This document shows positions 15,696 to 25,801 of a stretch of DNA of 64,000 nt, piece by piece (positions within the stretch are counted from its first letter, which is position 1; every line of letters begins with the position of its first letter). The notes beneath the pieces were generated by a model. The model made no database searches, was not told where the DNA came from, and saw only the letters and a program-made list of their open reading frames with translations. The DNA comes from Methylobacterium durans (GTDB taxonomy: Bacteria > Pseudomonadota > Alphaproteobacteria > Rhizobiales > Beijerinckiaceae): positions 2,480,001 through 2,544,000 of the forward strand of contig NZ_CP029550.1 of NCBI RefSeq assembly GCF_003173715.1, given 5' to 3'. The translations under genes were made by a program, and so were the position numbers.

Positions 15696-18579
15696 CTAGC
15701 CGAACGCCCCGACCTCGTGCTGGATCATCCCCGAGATCTCCCGCACCTGCGCGAACATCCGGCCGATCGGCTCGAACAGGCCGGTATGCTCGGCCTCGTA
15801 GGTGCCGACGTCGCGCGGGCCCGCCGGCTCGCCGAAATTGAGGCCGAGCGTCGGGTCCGGGGTGACCGGGAAGATCTCGGCGAGCAGCGTCAGGCAGGCA
15901 TCGATGTCGAGGCGCAGGAAGCGCTCCAGCAGCTGCTCCCGGGTCACGCCGGCCTGGGGCCGGAAGCCCGGGATGTGGACCGCCAGGAACCAGATCCGGT
16001 GGATCAGGGCGAGGCGAATCGCGTGGAGCAGGGTCAGGCGCAGCGACATCTTGCCGAGGTCGGGGGCGGCCTGCCGCAGGCTCAGCCAGTCCGTGGTGAG
16101 GCGCCCGAACAGGCGGCGCAGGTTCGGGGCAAGGTTGAGCCGGTCGAGGGCGCCCGCGATGATCACGAGCTCGTCGCGCCGCGTATCCCGCTGCGTGCGC
16201 CGCGCCCGCTCCAGCCAGACCGCCGGATCGAGGGTGTCGATGTAGGCGCGCAGCACGTCGAGATCGCCGACGCTCGCCGCGTGCTGGACGAGGCGGAAGG
16301 CGCGCGAGAAGCGCACCGAGTCGCGCCGCATGTCCCGGAACAGGTCCGGCGCCCGGCCCGCCGCGCGGCCCATCCCGTGCAGGGAATTCGCGAGGTAGCC
16401 GAGCTGGTGCAGAATCGCGTTGTTCGGGATCGCCCGCATCTGGCGCGGATGCGTGATCATGGCGGGCCCGCCCGAATCCGACTGCCGGACGACGGGGCGC
16501 GAGCCCGTGCGGTCGATCAGGCTCGGACCGAAGGTGCCGAGCAGCGCCGCGTAGCCCGGATCGTCGACGAGCGCCTCCATGTCCTGGCGCACCACCGTGA
16601 AGAACTCGGTGGCGAAGTCGGTCTCGGCGTAGACGGGATCGTCCGCCTCGTCGGCCCCGGTCTGCGGATCGGAGAGCACGTAATCGGCGAACGCGTCCTC
16701 GTCCGCCACGTCGAGAGCGAAGACGTGCTCGGCGATGCGGGCGACGCTCGCCTGGGCGAGGGGGCCCGTGCCGAACATCAGGTAGCCGTCCGAGCCCTGG
16801 AAGCTCGATTCGAGGCGCACCCTAATGCCAGCCCCCCGGTTGCGGCGGCGGGCATCCTCCGGCGCGAGGTAGGCGAGCCGGTCGCGCAGGGAGGAGGGGT
16901 GCGCGCCCCGGCCGATCGACTCGCCGTGAGTGTCGAAGATCACGAGCTCGACGCCCGCGAGGTCGTTCTGCACGAGGAGTTCCGTCAGCCGCAGGCGCAG
17001 CCGCTCGATCCAGAAGGTCGCGGCGAGCTGGCCGACGTAGCGGCCCGAATCCGAGTAGCCGAACTGCACGGCGAGCCGGCCGATCCGCTTCAGGTACTGG
17101 CGCCAGTGCGGGTTGCGGAGCGCGTCGTCGAGGACGCGGATGCCCTGTTCCAGCGCGGAGGCCGTCTCGAAGAGCGGCGTGATCTCGACCTTGTCGCCGA
17201 TCCCGTAATGGCGCGCGAGCCAGAGGGCGGCCAACAGCGTGTAGCCCGTCTCGGTCTCGGCGATCAGGAAGCGCACGGGGTGCGTGCCGTCGACGTGCTT
17301 GAGGATCTGCGCGATCGTCATCATCAGGCGCGCCGCCGAAGCGCGCTCGGCGGCGAGCGCCCCGAAATCGACGGCGACGGGCTGCACGTCGTTGAGCAGG
17401 CTGTGGATCGTGGCGAGATGCGAGCGGCGCTGCGCCGCGTCGGTCGGCTCGCCGTCGAGGTCGATCACCCGGCGCACCGCGTTGTGGATCTGCGACGCGT
17501 TGAGCCGGAAATGGGGCAGGGCGTTCGAGAGCCCGTGCGTCGCGATGCCGGAGCGCAGAATCGCGATGGTGCGCCGGTCCGCCTCGTCATCCGTCGCCGT
17601 CATCGCCGCGGCGAGGCCGGCGAGCAGGGCCCCGCGTCGGTCTGGGCACGCTCCCGCTCGATGATGAGGGCGAGGGCGAAGCGGTGCACGGCCTCCAGCG
17701 AGGGCTGCGTGCCGAGGCGCGGCGCCACGGCGAGCTGCCGGTTGACCGCGGAGAGCGCGTTCCCGGTGAGCTCGCTCACCACGCGGGTGGCGGGGATCTC
17801 GGGCAATTCGCGCGCGACGCGCTCCAGCTGCATCCGCTTCGATTCGAGCCGGTAGCGCAGGGTATCCCACCAGCCGATGTCGGTGCGCCCGTCCGTGTCG
17901 CAGCCGACCCAGCTCGCGATGGCGAAGGGGCGCGGCACGAGTTCGGTCCAGCGGTCGGGCCAGCGGGCGCGGGCGGCGTCGAGGAGGGCGGCGTTGAAGG
18001 CGTCGAGGGCGGCGCGGCCGTGATTGGCCGCGATGCAGGCCTGCTCGAACTCACCGTCGAGGGTGATGACGGGATCGGGCCGCGTCGAGAGGGCGGCCGC
18101 CTCGGCGACGATCGGCTCCCGCGCCGATCCCTTCGCCTCGCTCGCGGCCGCCGCGATCAGGCCGGCCACCGCCCTCGGCATGCCGAAGGTCGGGTGCGCC
18201 GTGAACACGACGGCGAAGGCCGTGCGCCCGACGAGGTCGCGCAGCGTCTCGAAATCGCCCGGACCCTTCGGGATCGCGGCGACGAGCCGAGCTGGCATCG
18301 CGGCGTCGCTCGCGAAACCCGGCTCCGCGTCGAGCCCGACATAGGCGCGCAGGCGCGCCGCGCGCTCGGCCAGCGACTGCTCGCGCAGATGCACGAACAG
18401 CGCGTCGAGGTCGCCGGGCCGATCTCGCCGCGGTCGAACCGGCGGGTGATCGCGAGCGTCACGGCGAGGACGGGATTGCGGAACGGGTCCTCGCTCGCCT
18501 GCTCGCGCGAGGTCTCGATCAGGCCGAGGAGATGGGCCTCCAGCTCCTCGGGCGTGCGGGTGGTCTCGTCCGTGCGCAT
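15696..18579 (-). pseudogene. ppc: Phosphoenolpyruvate carboxylase, atypical type, two frameshifts
   Basis: Three frames together encode about 961 residues. PEP carboxylase adds bicarbonate to PEP to give oxaloacetate, feeding the TCA or serine cycle. Visible motifs are VFTAHPTFGMPRAV (the TAHPT histidine block), FGYSDSGRYVGQLAATFW (GYSDS block) and FDTHGESIGRGAHPS in place of the usual FHGRGG-VGRGG loop, so this is the divergent branch. The breaks fall at the CC at 18414-18415 and the CCCC at 17630-17633; one extra C at each restores the frame. The start at 18579 has GAAGG seven bases upstream. The intact remainder makes sequencing errors more likely than gene decay. Confidence 0.8.
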
Positions 18580-18808
18580 GGATCGGCCTTCGGGCATCGG
18601 GTCGCTCACGCGGTTCAAATCCGGCGCGCCCGTCGTCATCGTCGCGCGCGGGCACCGTTCTCGTCGCGCGGGAGCGGCGACGCAAGGACCGTTCCGTCAG
18701 GGCCAAGCCGCGCCCTGAGCAGGGCTGGCATACCACAGGCGCGCCGGCGCGCCAGGCGGGTGCATCGGCCGCCGCCTTGGGGTAACGCTGTCGGCGCAGG
18801 GAAGGCTT

Positions 18809-19104
18809 ATGGAAACCATCCTGATCCTGGTCGCGGTGGCGGCCCTCATGATCGCCGGCACGATGGTCGCCGCGATGACGGCCCGCGGCCGGCGCCCGCC
18901 CATGCGCATGCCGAACGACGTCGACGATCGCGACGAGGCCATCCTGCTCGACGGCGTGGGACGGCGCGAGAGCCCGATCGACCGCTCGGCCCAGATCCTC
19001 GATCTCGAGCCGGTCGATTTCGAGCGGATCGAGCGGAAGCCGGGCGAGACCCGGCGGGAGATGGACCGGAGCGGGCCCGGCCGGGGCCCGGCGAGGAACG
19101 ATGA
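18809..19104 (+). CDS. Small single-pass membrane protein, probable frameshift near its end
   Basis: An N-terminal membrane helix (METILILVAVAALMIAGTMV) is followed by a charged cytoplasmic tail (DVDDRDEAILLDGVG, then LDLEPVDFERIERK). A GGGAAGG ribosome site sits five bases before the ATG. As read, the frame runs on to 19363, 263 bases into the next gene, with composition that is clearly a shadow of that gene. Adding one G near 19077 moves the stop to the TGA at 19102-19104, overlapping the next ATG as ATGA, a normal coupling. I therefore give the end as 19104, for a 98-residue product. Function unknown. Confidence 0.55.
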
Positions 19105-20105
19105 CGCGGCGACACCGAGTGGACCGAGACGTCCCGAGAGGCTCCCTCCGCGCCCTGGCGGCGCTCGCCCTCGCTCTCAGCGGCCCGGCCCTGGCGCAGA
19201 CGCCGGCCGACCCGGCGCCGGCCGACCAGACACAGACCGATCAGGAGCCGCCCGCGAAGGCGCCCGCCAAGAAGGCGCCTCCCGTGAAGAAGCCGGCGCC
19301 CAAGCCGTCGGTGGCCAAGCCGTCGGCGCCCAAGCCGCCGGTGGCCAAGGTGCCGGCGCCTGAGCCGCCGGTGGCCAAGGTGCCCTCTGCCGATGCACCT
19401 CCTGCCGATCCACCGCCCCTCCCTTCTCCCCCTGTCAGGGCGGCGCGCGAACCTGTTCCGGCCACGGCCCCGGCCCGTGCGCCGGCCCCTGTCACGGCTC
19501 CTGCCCCGGCTCCGGTCGCCACGCCCGCGGCCGGCCCGGCGCCGGGGCCTTGCGGGGCACAGGCGGCCCGCTACGAGGGCCAGAAGGGCTTCGCGCTGTT
19601 CGTCACCCGGAAGGGCAGGGCGGAGGTCGAGAATCCCCTGCTCCCGCTCACGCCCGAGGTCACGCAGGTGCTGCAGGTGGTGATCGGGGCCAAGCTCGCG
19701 ACGGCCTACGGGCCGGATCTCGCCGCCCTGCGCCGCGGCAGCGCGCCGGCGGTGCTCGAGGCGCAACTCGGCGGCCCGATCCGCTGGGAGAGCTCCCTTC
19801 CCGCCCTGCCCGATCCGATCACGATCGTCTCGGAGGCCGGCGAGACCCTGGCGAGCCTGAGCTTTCGCGGCTGCGCGGAGGCGCCGGCCGTGAAGGCGGC
19901 GCCCGAGGCCAAGGTGAAGGAGCCGGCGAAGGGCCAGCCCCCGCGCCGCGCCGCCGCCAAGCCCGAGGGGGAGGGGGGCGCGGCGGGCGCCGTGAACGAG
20001 GGCCCTGCGCCCGCTCCCAAGGCGCGGCCCCGCGAGAAGGCGGCGGGCAAGCCCGCCCCGCAGACGCCCCCCTTCGGCCTCCCTCAGGGGGCGATCGCGG
20101 AGTAG
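19101..20105 (+). CDS. Secreted proline/lysine-repeat protein of unknown function
   Basis: A 334-residue exported protein: signal peptide (SLRALAALALALSGPALAQT), then a long Lys/Ala/Pro low-complexity region with imperfect repeats of the type PKPPVAKVPAPEPPVAKV (about residues 50-150). A compact domain (GPCGAQAARYEGQKGFALFV to SLSFRGC, bounded by two cysteines) and another Ala/Pro/Lys tail follow. Such Pro/Lys-rich stretches often span the periplasm or bind the cell wall. The ATG has GAGGA just upstream and probably overlaps the end of the preceding membrane-protein gene. I do not recognise the cysteine-bounded domain. Confidence 0.75.
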   Translation: MTRRHRVDRDVPRGSLRALAALALALSGPALAQTPADPAPADQTQTDQEPPAKAPAKKAPPVKKPAPKPSVAKPSAPKPPVAKVPAPEPPVAKVPSADAPPADPPPLPSPPVRAAREPVPATAPARAPAPVTAPAPAPVATPAAGPAPGPCGAQAARYEGQKGFALFVTRKGRAEVENPLLPLTPEVTQVLQVVIGAKLATAYGPDLAALRRGSAPAVLEAQLGGPIRWESSLPALPDPITIVSEAGETLASLSFRGCAEAPAVKAAPEAKVKEPAKGQPPRRAAAKPEGEGGAAGAVNEGPAPAPKARPREKAAGKPAPQTPPFGLPQGAIAE

Positions 20106-20115
20106 GGGCCGGCCG

Positions 20116-21867
20116 TCACTGCGTCAGGCGCAGCGCCCCGATCGAGGTCGCGATCTGCCGGAACACCGCGAGCAGGGCCGCCGAGTCATTGGCGACGAAG
20201 GCGTGGTTCGTGGTCGGCTTGCTCGCGCAGCCGGCGAGCAGGTCGATGCCCTTCTGGTCGATCTTGTCGTTGTCGACGCTGAAGCCGATGGTGAAGACCT
20301 CGATGGGCGTCGACATGTTGGCGATGTTGGCGCAGGTGGTGCTCGTCAGCTTGTCCATCGCCGCGCGGGCGTCGTCCGCGTCGACGGGATTGGCGGTCGC
20401 TTCCGGGAACCGGTTGGTCGGCTTTCCGTAATCGGCCGCCTTCGAACCGTCCGCGTTCACGTAGTAGCCGAAGCTGCTGTAGACCGACTTGTTGATGGAG
20501 TAGTTCTGCGAGGTCGGATTCCAGGTGTTCATGCCGTCCGTCATCAGGATCAGCACCTTGCGCGAGTTCGGCCGCGAATAGGCGTATCCGTCCGCGAAGA
20601 CGCTGTTCGGCGAGAGCGTGCGCCAGCCCCAGATCAGCCCTTCCTGGATATTGGTCGCCCCGCGCGAGTAGAGCGTGTCGATCTTCGCCTTCAGGCCGGT
20701 GAAATCGGTGGTCAGGCGCGTCAGGGCTTGGCTGGTGCAGCTGTAGTTCGGCCCGTTTCCGACGCTGAGACCGGAGGAGGGGCGATTCTGGGCATTCTTG
20801 GGATTGACGTACTTGCAGGTCCGCCGCTCCGCCGAGACCGCATCGCCGGGCTGGGAGGTGCAGCCGCTGTCGTTGCTGGCATCGTTCATGTAGCTGTTCG
20901 TGCTGATCTGCGCATAGCTGCCGTAATAGTACGACGACTTGTCGCCGGATCCGTAATAGGTGACCTCGTTCGACGTGTTCGCATCGCCGGGCTCATCGGG
21001 GGCGAGCAGCGGCACGTAGTAGCTCTCGTTCCGGCCCGGATCGAAGCCCGTATCCGTGGCGTTCAGCGGGTAGGGCAGGGATTCGAAGCAGCCGGACCAC
21101 TTCCAGTCGGTATATTTCTTCTTGAGCGAGTCGAAGATCTCGAAGCGGCTCTTGAAGTATTTCTTGTCACTCTCGAAATTGTTCCAGTGAATCGGCGACT
21201 TTGCGTCCTTGTCGAGCCAGACCGCGTTGGTGATCGTGGTCGGGTCGACCGCCACCGAGGAGGCGAAGGGGACGAGGGCGATCCGCGTCTGCGCCGAGAA
21301 GGCCGGGTTGTCGGCGACGAAATCCACGAAGTCCTTGGCGGCCTTGCGCAGGGACACAATCTTCGAGACGCCCTTCTTGTCGGTCCCGTCCATCGAGCCC
21401 GTCGTGTCGACGACGAGGGCGATCTCGAAATCCTGCGGCACGGGGGCGGCGCAGCGCGCCGACGCGCCGACCGGGATCCCGTCCAGGGAGGGGCCCGAAC
21501 CGAGCATCTTGTAGATCTTGCCGAAATAGGTCGGCGAGGCCATCAGGGACTTCATCTCGATCTGGCGCGGATCGTCCGTCACCTTGAAGTCGGCGGCCGG
21601 CATCGTCACGAGGTCGTTGCCCATATAGCTCTTCATCCAGGCGAGCGCCTTGGTCTTGATGTCGGCGGCCGAGGTCGTCCGCGGGAGCTGGCACAGGCGC
21701 AGGGCCGTGGCGTCGGTCGCGGCCTGCAGGCGGGCGCGCAGCGTCGTCGCCTGGCTGTAGTCGATCGCGGCGCCCGAGAGCGCCAGCACGGGCAAGAGGG
21801 AGAGGCCGAACATGATCGCGATGTTTCCGCGCTGATCCGTCCGGAAACGGGGATGCCGCAGCGGCAT
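20116..21867 (-). CDS. TadG-like pilus protein with von Willebrand A domain
   Basis: A 583-residue protein of the Tad/Flp pilus group. The TadE/TadG-type N-terminus (RTDQRGNIAIMFGLSLLPVL) holds a single membrane helix. A von Willebrand A domain follows from about residue 150, with the metal-ion site ALVVDTTGSMDG (D-x-T-G-S form). The middle is rich in Tyr, Ser and Asn, unlike the rest of the window. LILMTDGMNTWNP is the later strand with the second metal ligand. The protein should sit in the periplasm anchored by its N-terminus, shaping pilus assembly or adhesion. No other tad genes are near, so it is an orphan copy. Confidence 0.88.
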   Translation of the reverse strand: MPLRHPRFRTDQRGNIAIMFGLSLLPVLALSGAAIDYSQATTLRARLQAATDATALRLCQLPRTTSAADIKTKALAWMKSYMGNDLVTMPAADFKVTDDPRQIEMKSLMASPTYFGKIYKMLGSGPSLDGIPVGASARCAAPVPQDFEIALVVDTTGSMDGTDKKGVSKIVSLRKAAKDFVDFVADNPAFSAQTRIALVPFASSVAVDPTTITNAVWLDKDAKSPIHWNNFESDKKYFKSRFEIFDSLKKKYTDWKWSGCFESLPYPLNATDTGFDPGRNESYYVPLLAPDEPGDANTSNEVTYYGSGDKSSYYYGSYAQISTNSYMNDASNDSGCTSQPGDAVSAERRTCKYVNPKNAQNRPSSGLSVGNGPNYSCTSQALTRLTTDFTGLKAKIDTLYSRGATNIQEGLIWGWRTLSPNSVFADGYAYSRPNSRKVLILMTDGMNTWNPTSQNYSINKSVYSSFGYYVNADGSKAADYGKPTNRFPEATANPVDADDARAAMDKLTSTTCANIANMSTPIEVFTIGFSVDNDKIDQKGIDLLAGCASKPTTNHAFVANDSAALLAVFRQIATSIGALRLTQ

Positions 21868-22024
21868 GGTAGGTCCTCGGGCAGGGTCTCGGTGATGTCA
21901 CCCGTCAATTGATCACGAAAATGCTGATGATGTGTCAGTAAGCGTGGTTAAGGACAGTTCGTGTTCTTTGCACAGCGATCGGAAGATTCGAGATTTCACC
22001 GATGATTAAGGTTCGGCCCCGGAG

Positions 22025-22474
22025 ATGACGGACATGTCGACGACGATGACGGCCGCAGAAGTGATCGCGACCCTCGGACTCCAGCCCCATCCCGAGGGCG
22101 GTCATTACCGCGAGACCTTCCGTGATTCGCGCCTCGTCGCGGGCCGCTCCGTCGGCAGCGCGATCTACTACCTGCTCGATGTCGGCGAGACCTCGGCCTG
22201 GCACCGGGTCGATGCCGCCGAGATCTGGCACTGGTACGCGGGCGCCCCCCTCGTCCTCACCGTGAGCCCGAACGGGCACGACGCGACCGCCCGGCATCTC
22301 GGCCCCGACATCGCCCGCGCGCAGCATCCGCAGATCGTGGTGCCGGCGGGGCATTGGCAGACCGCGACGAGCCTCGGCGCCTGGACGCTCGTCGGCTGCA
22401 CGGTCTCGCCGGCCTTCCAGTTCGAGGGCTTCGAGATGGCCCCGCCGGACTGGCGCCCGACGCCGCGGGGCTGA
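22025..22474 (+). CDS. Cupin-fold protein, DUF985 family
   Basis: A 149-residue single-domain cupin. The family signature is LQPHPEGGHYRETFRD near the start, with SAIYYLLDVGETSAWHRVDA and WHWYAGAPL forming the metal-binding cupin motifs, and later QIVVPAGHWQTA. The proteins are mostly uncharacterised; some relatives have sugar-epimerase-like folds. The ATG follows GGAG closely; a second in-frame ATG at 22034 is possible. It stands alone between the TadG and DUF1194 genes. Confidence 0.88.
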   Translation: MTDMSTTMTAAEVIATLGLQPHPEGGHYRETFRDSRLVAGRSVGSAIYYLLDVGETSAWHRVDAAEIWHWYAGAPLVLTVSPNGHDATARHLGPDIARAQHPQIVVPAGHWQTATSLGAWTLVGCTVSPAFQFEGFEMAPPDWRPTPRG

Positions 22475-22576
22475 GGCGGGCAGCGCCCGCGCGGGCTTGC
22501 CGGGCAGCGGCCGAGCCTCGACAATGGCCGGGAGGCCGCCGGAGATCGGCCCGCGGGCCAAGGGCGAGGGGGCGGC

Positions 22577-23398
22577 ATGGGGGTCTGGATCCTAAAGCGC
22601 GGCGCCGCGGCGCGATGGGCCCGCCGCGGCGCCCTCGTTCTCGCGGTCGGCCTCGCCGGGCACGGGCCGGCAGCCGCGGCCGGGGAGAGCGTCGCGACCG
22701 CCCTCGTCGTGTCGGTCGACGTCTCGCAATCCGTCGACGAGGACCGCTTCCGGCTGCAGATGGAGGGGATCGCCGAGGCGCTGGAGGATCCCTCCGTCCT
22801 CGCCGCCATCACCGGCAATGCCGGGGGCATCATGTTCGCGATGGTGACCTGGGCCGACAAGGCCAGCCTCGCCGTCGGCTGGCGCCGGATCGCGAGCCGC
22901 GGGGAGGCGGCGGCCGCGGCGGCCCTCGTCCGGGCCGTGCCGCGCCAGGCGGGGGATTTCACCTGCCTCGGTCAGATGCTGCGCACGGTCGGCGCGAGCG
23001 TGCTGCCGGCCCTGCCGGTCGCCGCCGATCGCGTGGTGATCGACGTCTCGGGCGACGGCATCGACAATTGCACCGACGTCGAGGCGATCCACGCCGAGCG
23101 CGACGCCCTGGCGCGGGGCGGCGCCACCATCAACGGCCTGCCGATCCTGGTGCCGGGCGAGAACGACGTGGTGGGGGCGGGCGCCTTCCGCTCGCCGGGC
23201 TACGGCCTGCGCGCCCTGCCGATCGGGCCGCAGGGCGGTGAGACCACGCTCGACCGCTGGTACCGCGACCACGTGCTCACCGGCCCCGGCGCCTTCCTGC
23301 TCGCGGCCAAGGGCTACGGCGATTTCGCCCGCGCCCTGCGCCAGAAATTCGTGCTGGAGATCAGCGCGCTCGAACCGGAACGGGCACGCGGGAACTGA
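22577..23398 (+). CDS. DUF1194 protein (von Willebrand A-like, exported)
   Basis: A 273-residue exported protein. An N-terminal hydrophobic segment after RRGAL acts as a signal peptide. The mature part is a VWA-like domain with VVSVDVSQSVDEDRF (D-x-S-x-S metal site), VVIDVSGDGIDNC and the DUF1194 hallmark INGLPILVPGEN. A cysteine pair (DFTCLGQM and DNCTDV) is conserved in the family. Function is unknown; VWA domains usually bind partner proteins through Mg2+. It ends 47 bases before the convergent phaB stop. Confidence 0.87.
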   Translation: MGVWILKRGAAARWARRGALVLAVGLAGHGPAAAAGESVATALVVSVDVSQSVDEDRFRLQMEGIAEALEDPSVLAAITGNAGGIMFAMVTWADKASLAVGWRRIASRGEAAAAAALVRAVPRQAGDFTCLGQMLRTVGASVLPALPVAADRVVIDVSGDGIDNCTDVEAIHAERDALARGGATINGLPILVPGENDVVGAGAFRSPGYGLRALPIGPQGGETTLDRWYRDHVLTGPGAFLLAAKGYGDFARALRQKFVLEISALEPERARGN

Positions 23399-23408
23399 TG
23401 GACGGGAG

Positions 23409-23434
23409 GCCGGGCCACCCTCGGGCGGCCCGGC
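23409..23434. terminator. Hairpin between convergent DUF1194 and phaB genes
   Basis: An eight-base perfect stem (GCCGGGCC with GGCCCGGC) and ten-base loop lies between the two stops. There is no T-run, so termination would depend on the stem alone or on Rho. Confidence 0.5.
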
Positions 23435-23445
23435 TACCGGTCGGA

Positions 23446-24174
23446 TCAGGTGAAGTACTGGCCGCCGTTGATCGTCAGGGTCGAGCCGGTGATGAAGCCG
23501 GAATCGTCGGCCGCGAGGTACTCGACGGCGCGGGCGATCTCCTCGGCCTCGCCGAGACGGCCCGTGGGGATCGTCGCGATGATCTTGTTGCGGATATCCT
23601 CCGGCACGGCCATCACCATCTCGGTGGCGATGTAGCCCGGCGCGATCACGTTGACGGTGACGCCCTTGGACGCGCTCTCCTGCGCCAGCGCCTTGGCGAA
23701 GCCGATCACGCCGGCCTTGGCGGCCGAGTAATTGGTCTGGCCGGCCTGGCCCTTCTGGCCGTTGATCGACGAGATCAGGATGATGCGCCCGAAGCCGCGG
23801 TTGCGCATGCCCTCGATGAGGGGGCGGGTGCAGGTGAACATCGAGTCGAGGTTCGTGCGGATCACCGCCTGCCACTTCTCGAAGGTCATCTTGTGGAAGG
23901 CGCCGTCGCGGGTGATGCCGGCGTTGTTGACCAGGATGTCGATCGGCCCGACCTCGGCCTCGATCTTCCTGATGCCCTCCTCGCAGGAGGCCATGTCGCC
24001 GACGTCGAACTTGAAGACCGGGATGCCGGTCTCGGCCTTGAAGGCGTTGGCCGCCTCGTCGTTGCCGCCGTAATTGGCGGCCACCTTGTAGCCCTTGGCC
24101 TGAAGACCCTTCGAGATGGCGGCACCGATGCCGCGCGTCCCGCCCGTGACGAGGGCGACGCGTTCCTGAGCCAT
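23446..24174 (-). CDS. phaB: Acetoacetyl-CoA reductase
   Basis: A 242-residue short-chain dehydrogenase that reduces acetoacetyl-CoA to (R)-3-hydroxybutyryl-CoA with NADPH, the second step of polyhydroxybutyrate synthesis. TGGTRGIG (10-17) is the cofactor loop, NNAG is present, and the catalytic set is S136, Y149 and K153 in SSINGQKGQAGQTNYSAAKAG-like context. The C-terminal TINGGQYFT is typical of PhaB. Length is standard. It lies downstream of phaA on the same strand but behind a strong terminator hairpin, so it may have its own promoter. Confidence 0.96.
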   Translation of the reverse strand: MAQERVALVTGGTRGIGAAISKGLQAKGYKVAANYGGNDEAANAFKAETGIPVFKFDVGDMASCEEGIRKIEAEVGPIDILVNNAGITRDGAFHKMTFEKWQAVIRTNLDSMFTCTRPLIEGMRNRGFGRIILISSINGQKGQAGQTNYSAAKAGVIGFAKALAQESASKGVTVNVIAPGYIATEMVMAVPEDIRNKIIATIPTGRLGEAEEIARAVEYLAADDSGFITGSTLTINGGQYFT

Positions 24175-24258
24175 GGTTTCCTCCTGATGTTCTTATGACG
24201 ATTTCGGATGGCGCATTCTGCCGCCCGTACGGGCCGGCCGCACGCCAATAAAATTGCG

Positions 24259-24286
24259 GCGGGCCTCAAGAGGTTTTGAGGCCCGC
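24259..24286 (-). terminator. Rho-independent terminator after phaA
   Basis: An 11-base perfect stem (GCGGGCCTCAA with TTGAGGCCCGC) and six-base loop is followed, reading on the minus strand, by CGCAATTTTAT. It lies 12 bases past the phaA stop and before phaB. This is the best intrinsic terminator in the window. Confidence 0.78.
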
Positions 24287-24297
24287 GCGGGGAGGGC

Positions 24298-25482
24298 TCA
24301 GGGGCGCTCGACGCACATGGCGACGCCCATGCCGCCGCCGATGCAGAGGGTGGCGAGGCCGCGCTTGGCGTCGCGCCGCTTCAGCTCGTGCAGGAGCGTG
24401 ACGAGGACGCGGGCGCCGGACGCGCCGATCGGGTGGCCGATGGCGATGGCGCCGCCATTGACGTTCACCTTCTCGTCGTCCCAGCCCATGTCCTTGTTGA
24501 CCGCGAGCGCCTGGGCCGCGAAGGCCTCGTTCGCCTCGATCAGGTCGAGGTCGGAGGCCTTCCAGCCGGCCTTCTCCAGCGCCTTGCGGGAGGCCGGGAT
24601 CGGGCCGGTGCCCATCACCTTCGGGTCGACGCCGGCGGTCGCCCAGGAAACGATCTTGGCGAGCGGCTTGAGGCCCCGGCGCTCGGCCTCGGACGCCGAC
24701 ATCAGCACGATCGCGGCGGCGCCGTCGTTGAGGCCCGAGGCGTTGCCGGCCGTCACCGTGCCGTCCTTCGAGAAGGCGGGCTTGAGCTTGCCCATCGCCT
24801 CGGCGGTGGCGCCGTCGCGGATGTACTCGTCGGTGTCGACGATGGTGTCACCCTTGCGGCCGGGCACCGTCACGGGGACGATTTCCTCCTTGAAGCGGCC
24901 CTCCTTGCGGGCGGCCTCGGCCTTGTTCTGCGAGCGGGCCGCGAACGCGTCCTGCTGCTCGCGGGTGAGCTGGAAGGCCTGGGCCACGTTCTCGGCGGTG
25001 GTGCCCATGTGGTAGCCGTTGAAAGCGTCCCAGAGCCCATCCTTGATCATCGTGTCGACGAGCTTCACGTCGCCCATCTTCTGGCCGCCGCGCAGGTACT
25101 GGGCGTGGGGGGACAGAGACATGGATTCCTGGCCGCCCGCGACGATGACGGTGGCATCGCCGTTGGCGATCTGCTGCATGCCGATCGCGACGGTGCGAAG
25201 CCCCGAGCCGCAGACCTGATTGAGGCCCCAGGCGGTGGCCTTCTCCGGGATGCCGGCGGCGATGGCGGCCTGCCGGGCGGGGTTCTGGCCGGCGCCCGCG
25301 GTGAGCACCTGGCCGAAGATCACCTCGTCCACATCGTCCGGCGAGACGCCGGCGCGCTCAAGCGCCGCCTTGATCGCGACCTTGCCGAGTTCGTGCGCCG
25401 GCACGCTGCCGAACGCACCGCCGAAGGAGCCGACCGGGGTGCGCGCCGCACCGACGATCACGATCTCTTCGTTGCCTGCCAT
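24298..25482 (-). CDS. phaA: Acetyl-CoA acetyltransferase (beta-ketothiolase)
   Basis: A 394-residue biosynthetic thiolase that condenses two acetyl-CoA to acetoacetyl-CoA, starting polyhydroxybutyrate synthesis (or degrading acetoacetyl-CoA). The active-site residues are all present: C91 in [10 protein letters not shown]350 in [11 protein letters not shown] and C380 in TLCIGGGMG. Length is typical of the tetrameric family. It precedes phaB on the same strand and is divergent from phaR, the regulator of the same pathway. No PHA synthase gene lies in the window. Confidence 0.97.
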   Translation of the reverse strand: MAGNEEIVIVGAARTPVGSFGGAFGSVPAHELGKVAIKAALERAGVSPDDVDEVIFGQVLTAGAGQNPARQAAIAAGIPEKATAWGLNQVCGSGLRTVAIGMQQIANGDATVIVAGGQESMSLSPHAQYLRGGQKMGDVKLVDTMIKDGLWDAFNGYHMGTTAENVAQAFQLTREQQDAFAARSQNKAEAARKEGRFKEEIVPVTVPGRKGDTIVDTDEYIRDGATAEAMGKLKPAFSKDGTVTAGNASGLNDGAAAIVLMSASEAERRGLKPLAKIVSWATAGVDPKVMGTGPIPASRKALEKAGWKASDLDLIEANEAFAAQALAVNKDMGWDDEKVNVNGGAIAIGHPIGASGARVLVTLLHELKRRDAKRGLATLCIGGGMGVAMCVERP

Positions 25483-25628
25483 CTGACGTTCTCCTCTCGC
25501 GGCCGGCGCTGCTTGGGCTCTTCGGGTTTCGCGCGCTCTGATGCCGTTCTCCGGATGAAAGCCCTGGGCCAGATGAAGTCAAGCAGGCTGAGCAGGGGCG
25601 TGTGACGTCGGCGCAGGATTGAACATGC

Positions 25629-25657
25629 TTGGAACCGGACGCCGCCGGCATTATTCT
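25629..25657 (+). promoter_or_regulatory. Candidate promoter of phaR
   Basis: TTGGAA (25629-25634) and TATTCT (25652-25657) are separated by 17 bases, about 145 bases before the chosen phaR start. The spacing and -10 are acceptable for sigma-70. It is inferred from sequence only. Confidence 0.38.
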
Positions 25658-25801
25658 GCGGGGATGAGCAGGAAATTGCTGTTTTCGTCGGCGGGCGAAA
25701 GTCTTAAGGTCGACGCGGGCGCGAAAGCTGCGCCCTGCCCGGACGCGCGAGCCTTCGATCAGGCCGGCGCCGGCAGGTTCGGGTCGGGAGAGGCCGCACA
25801 G

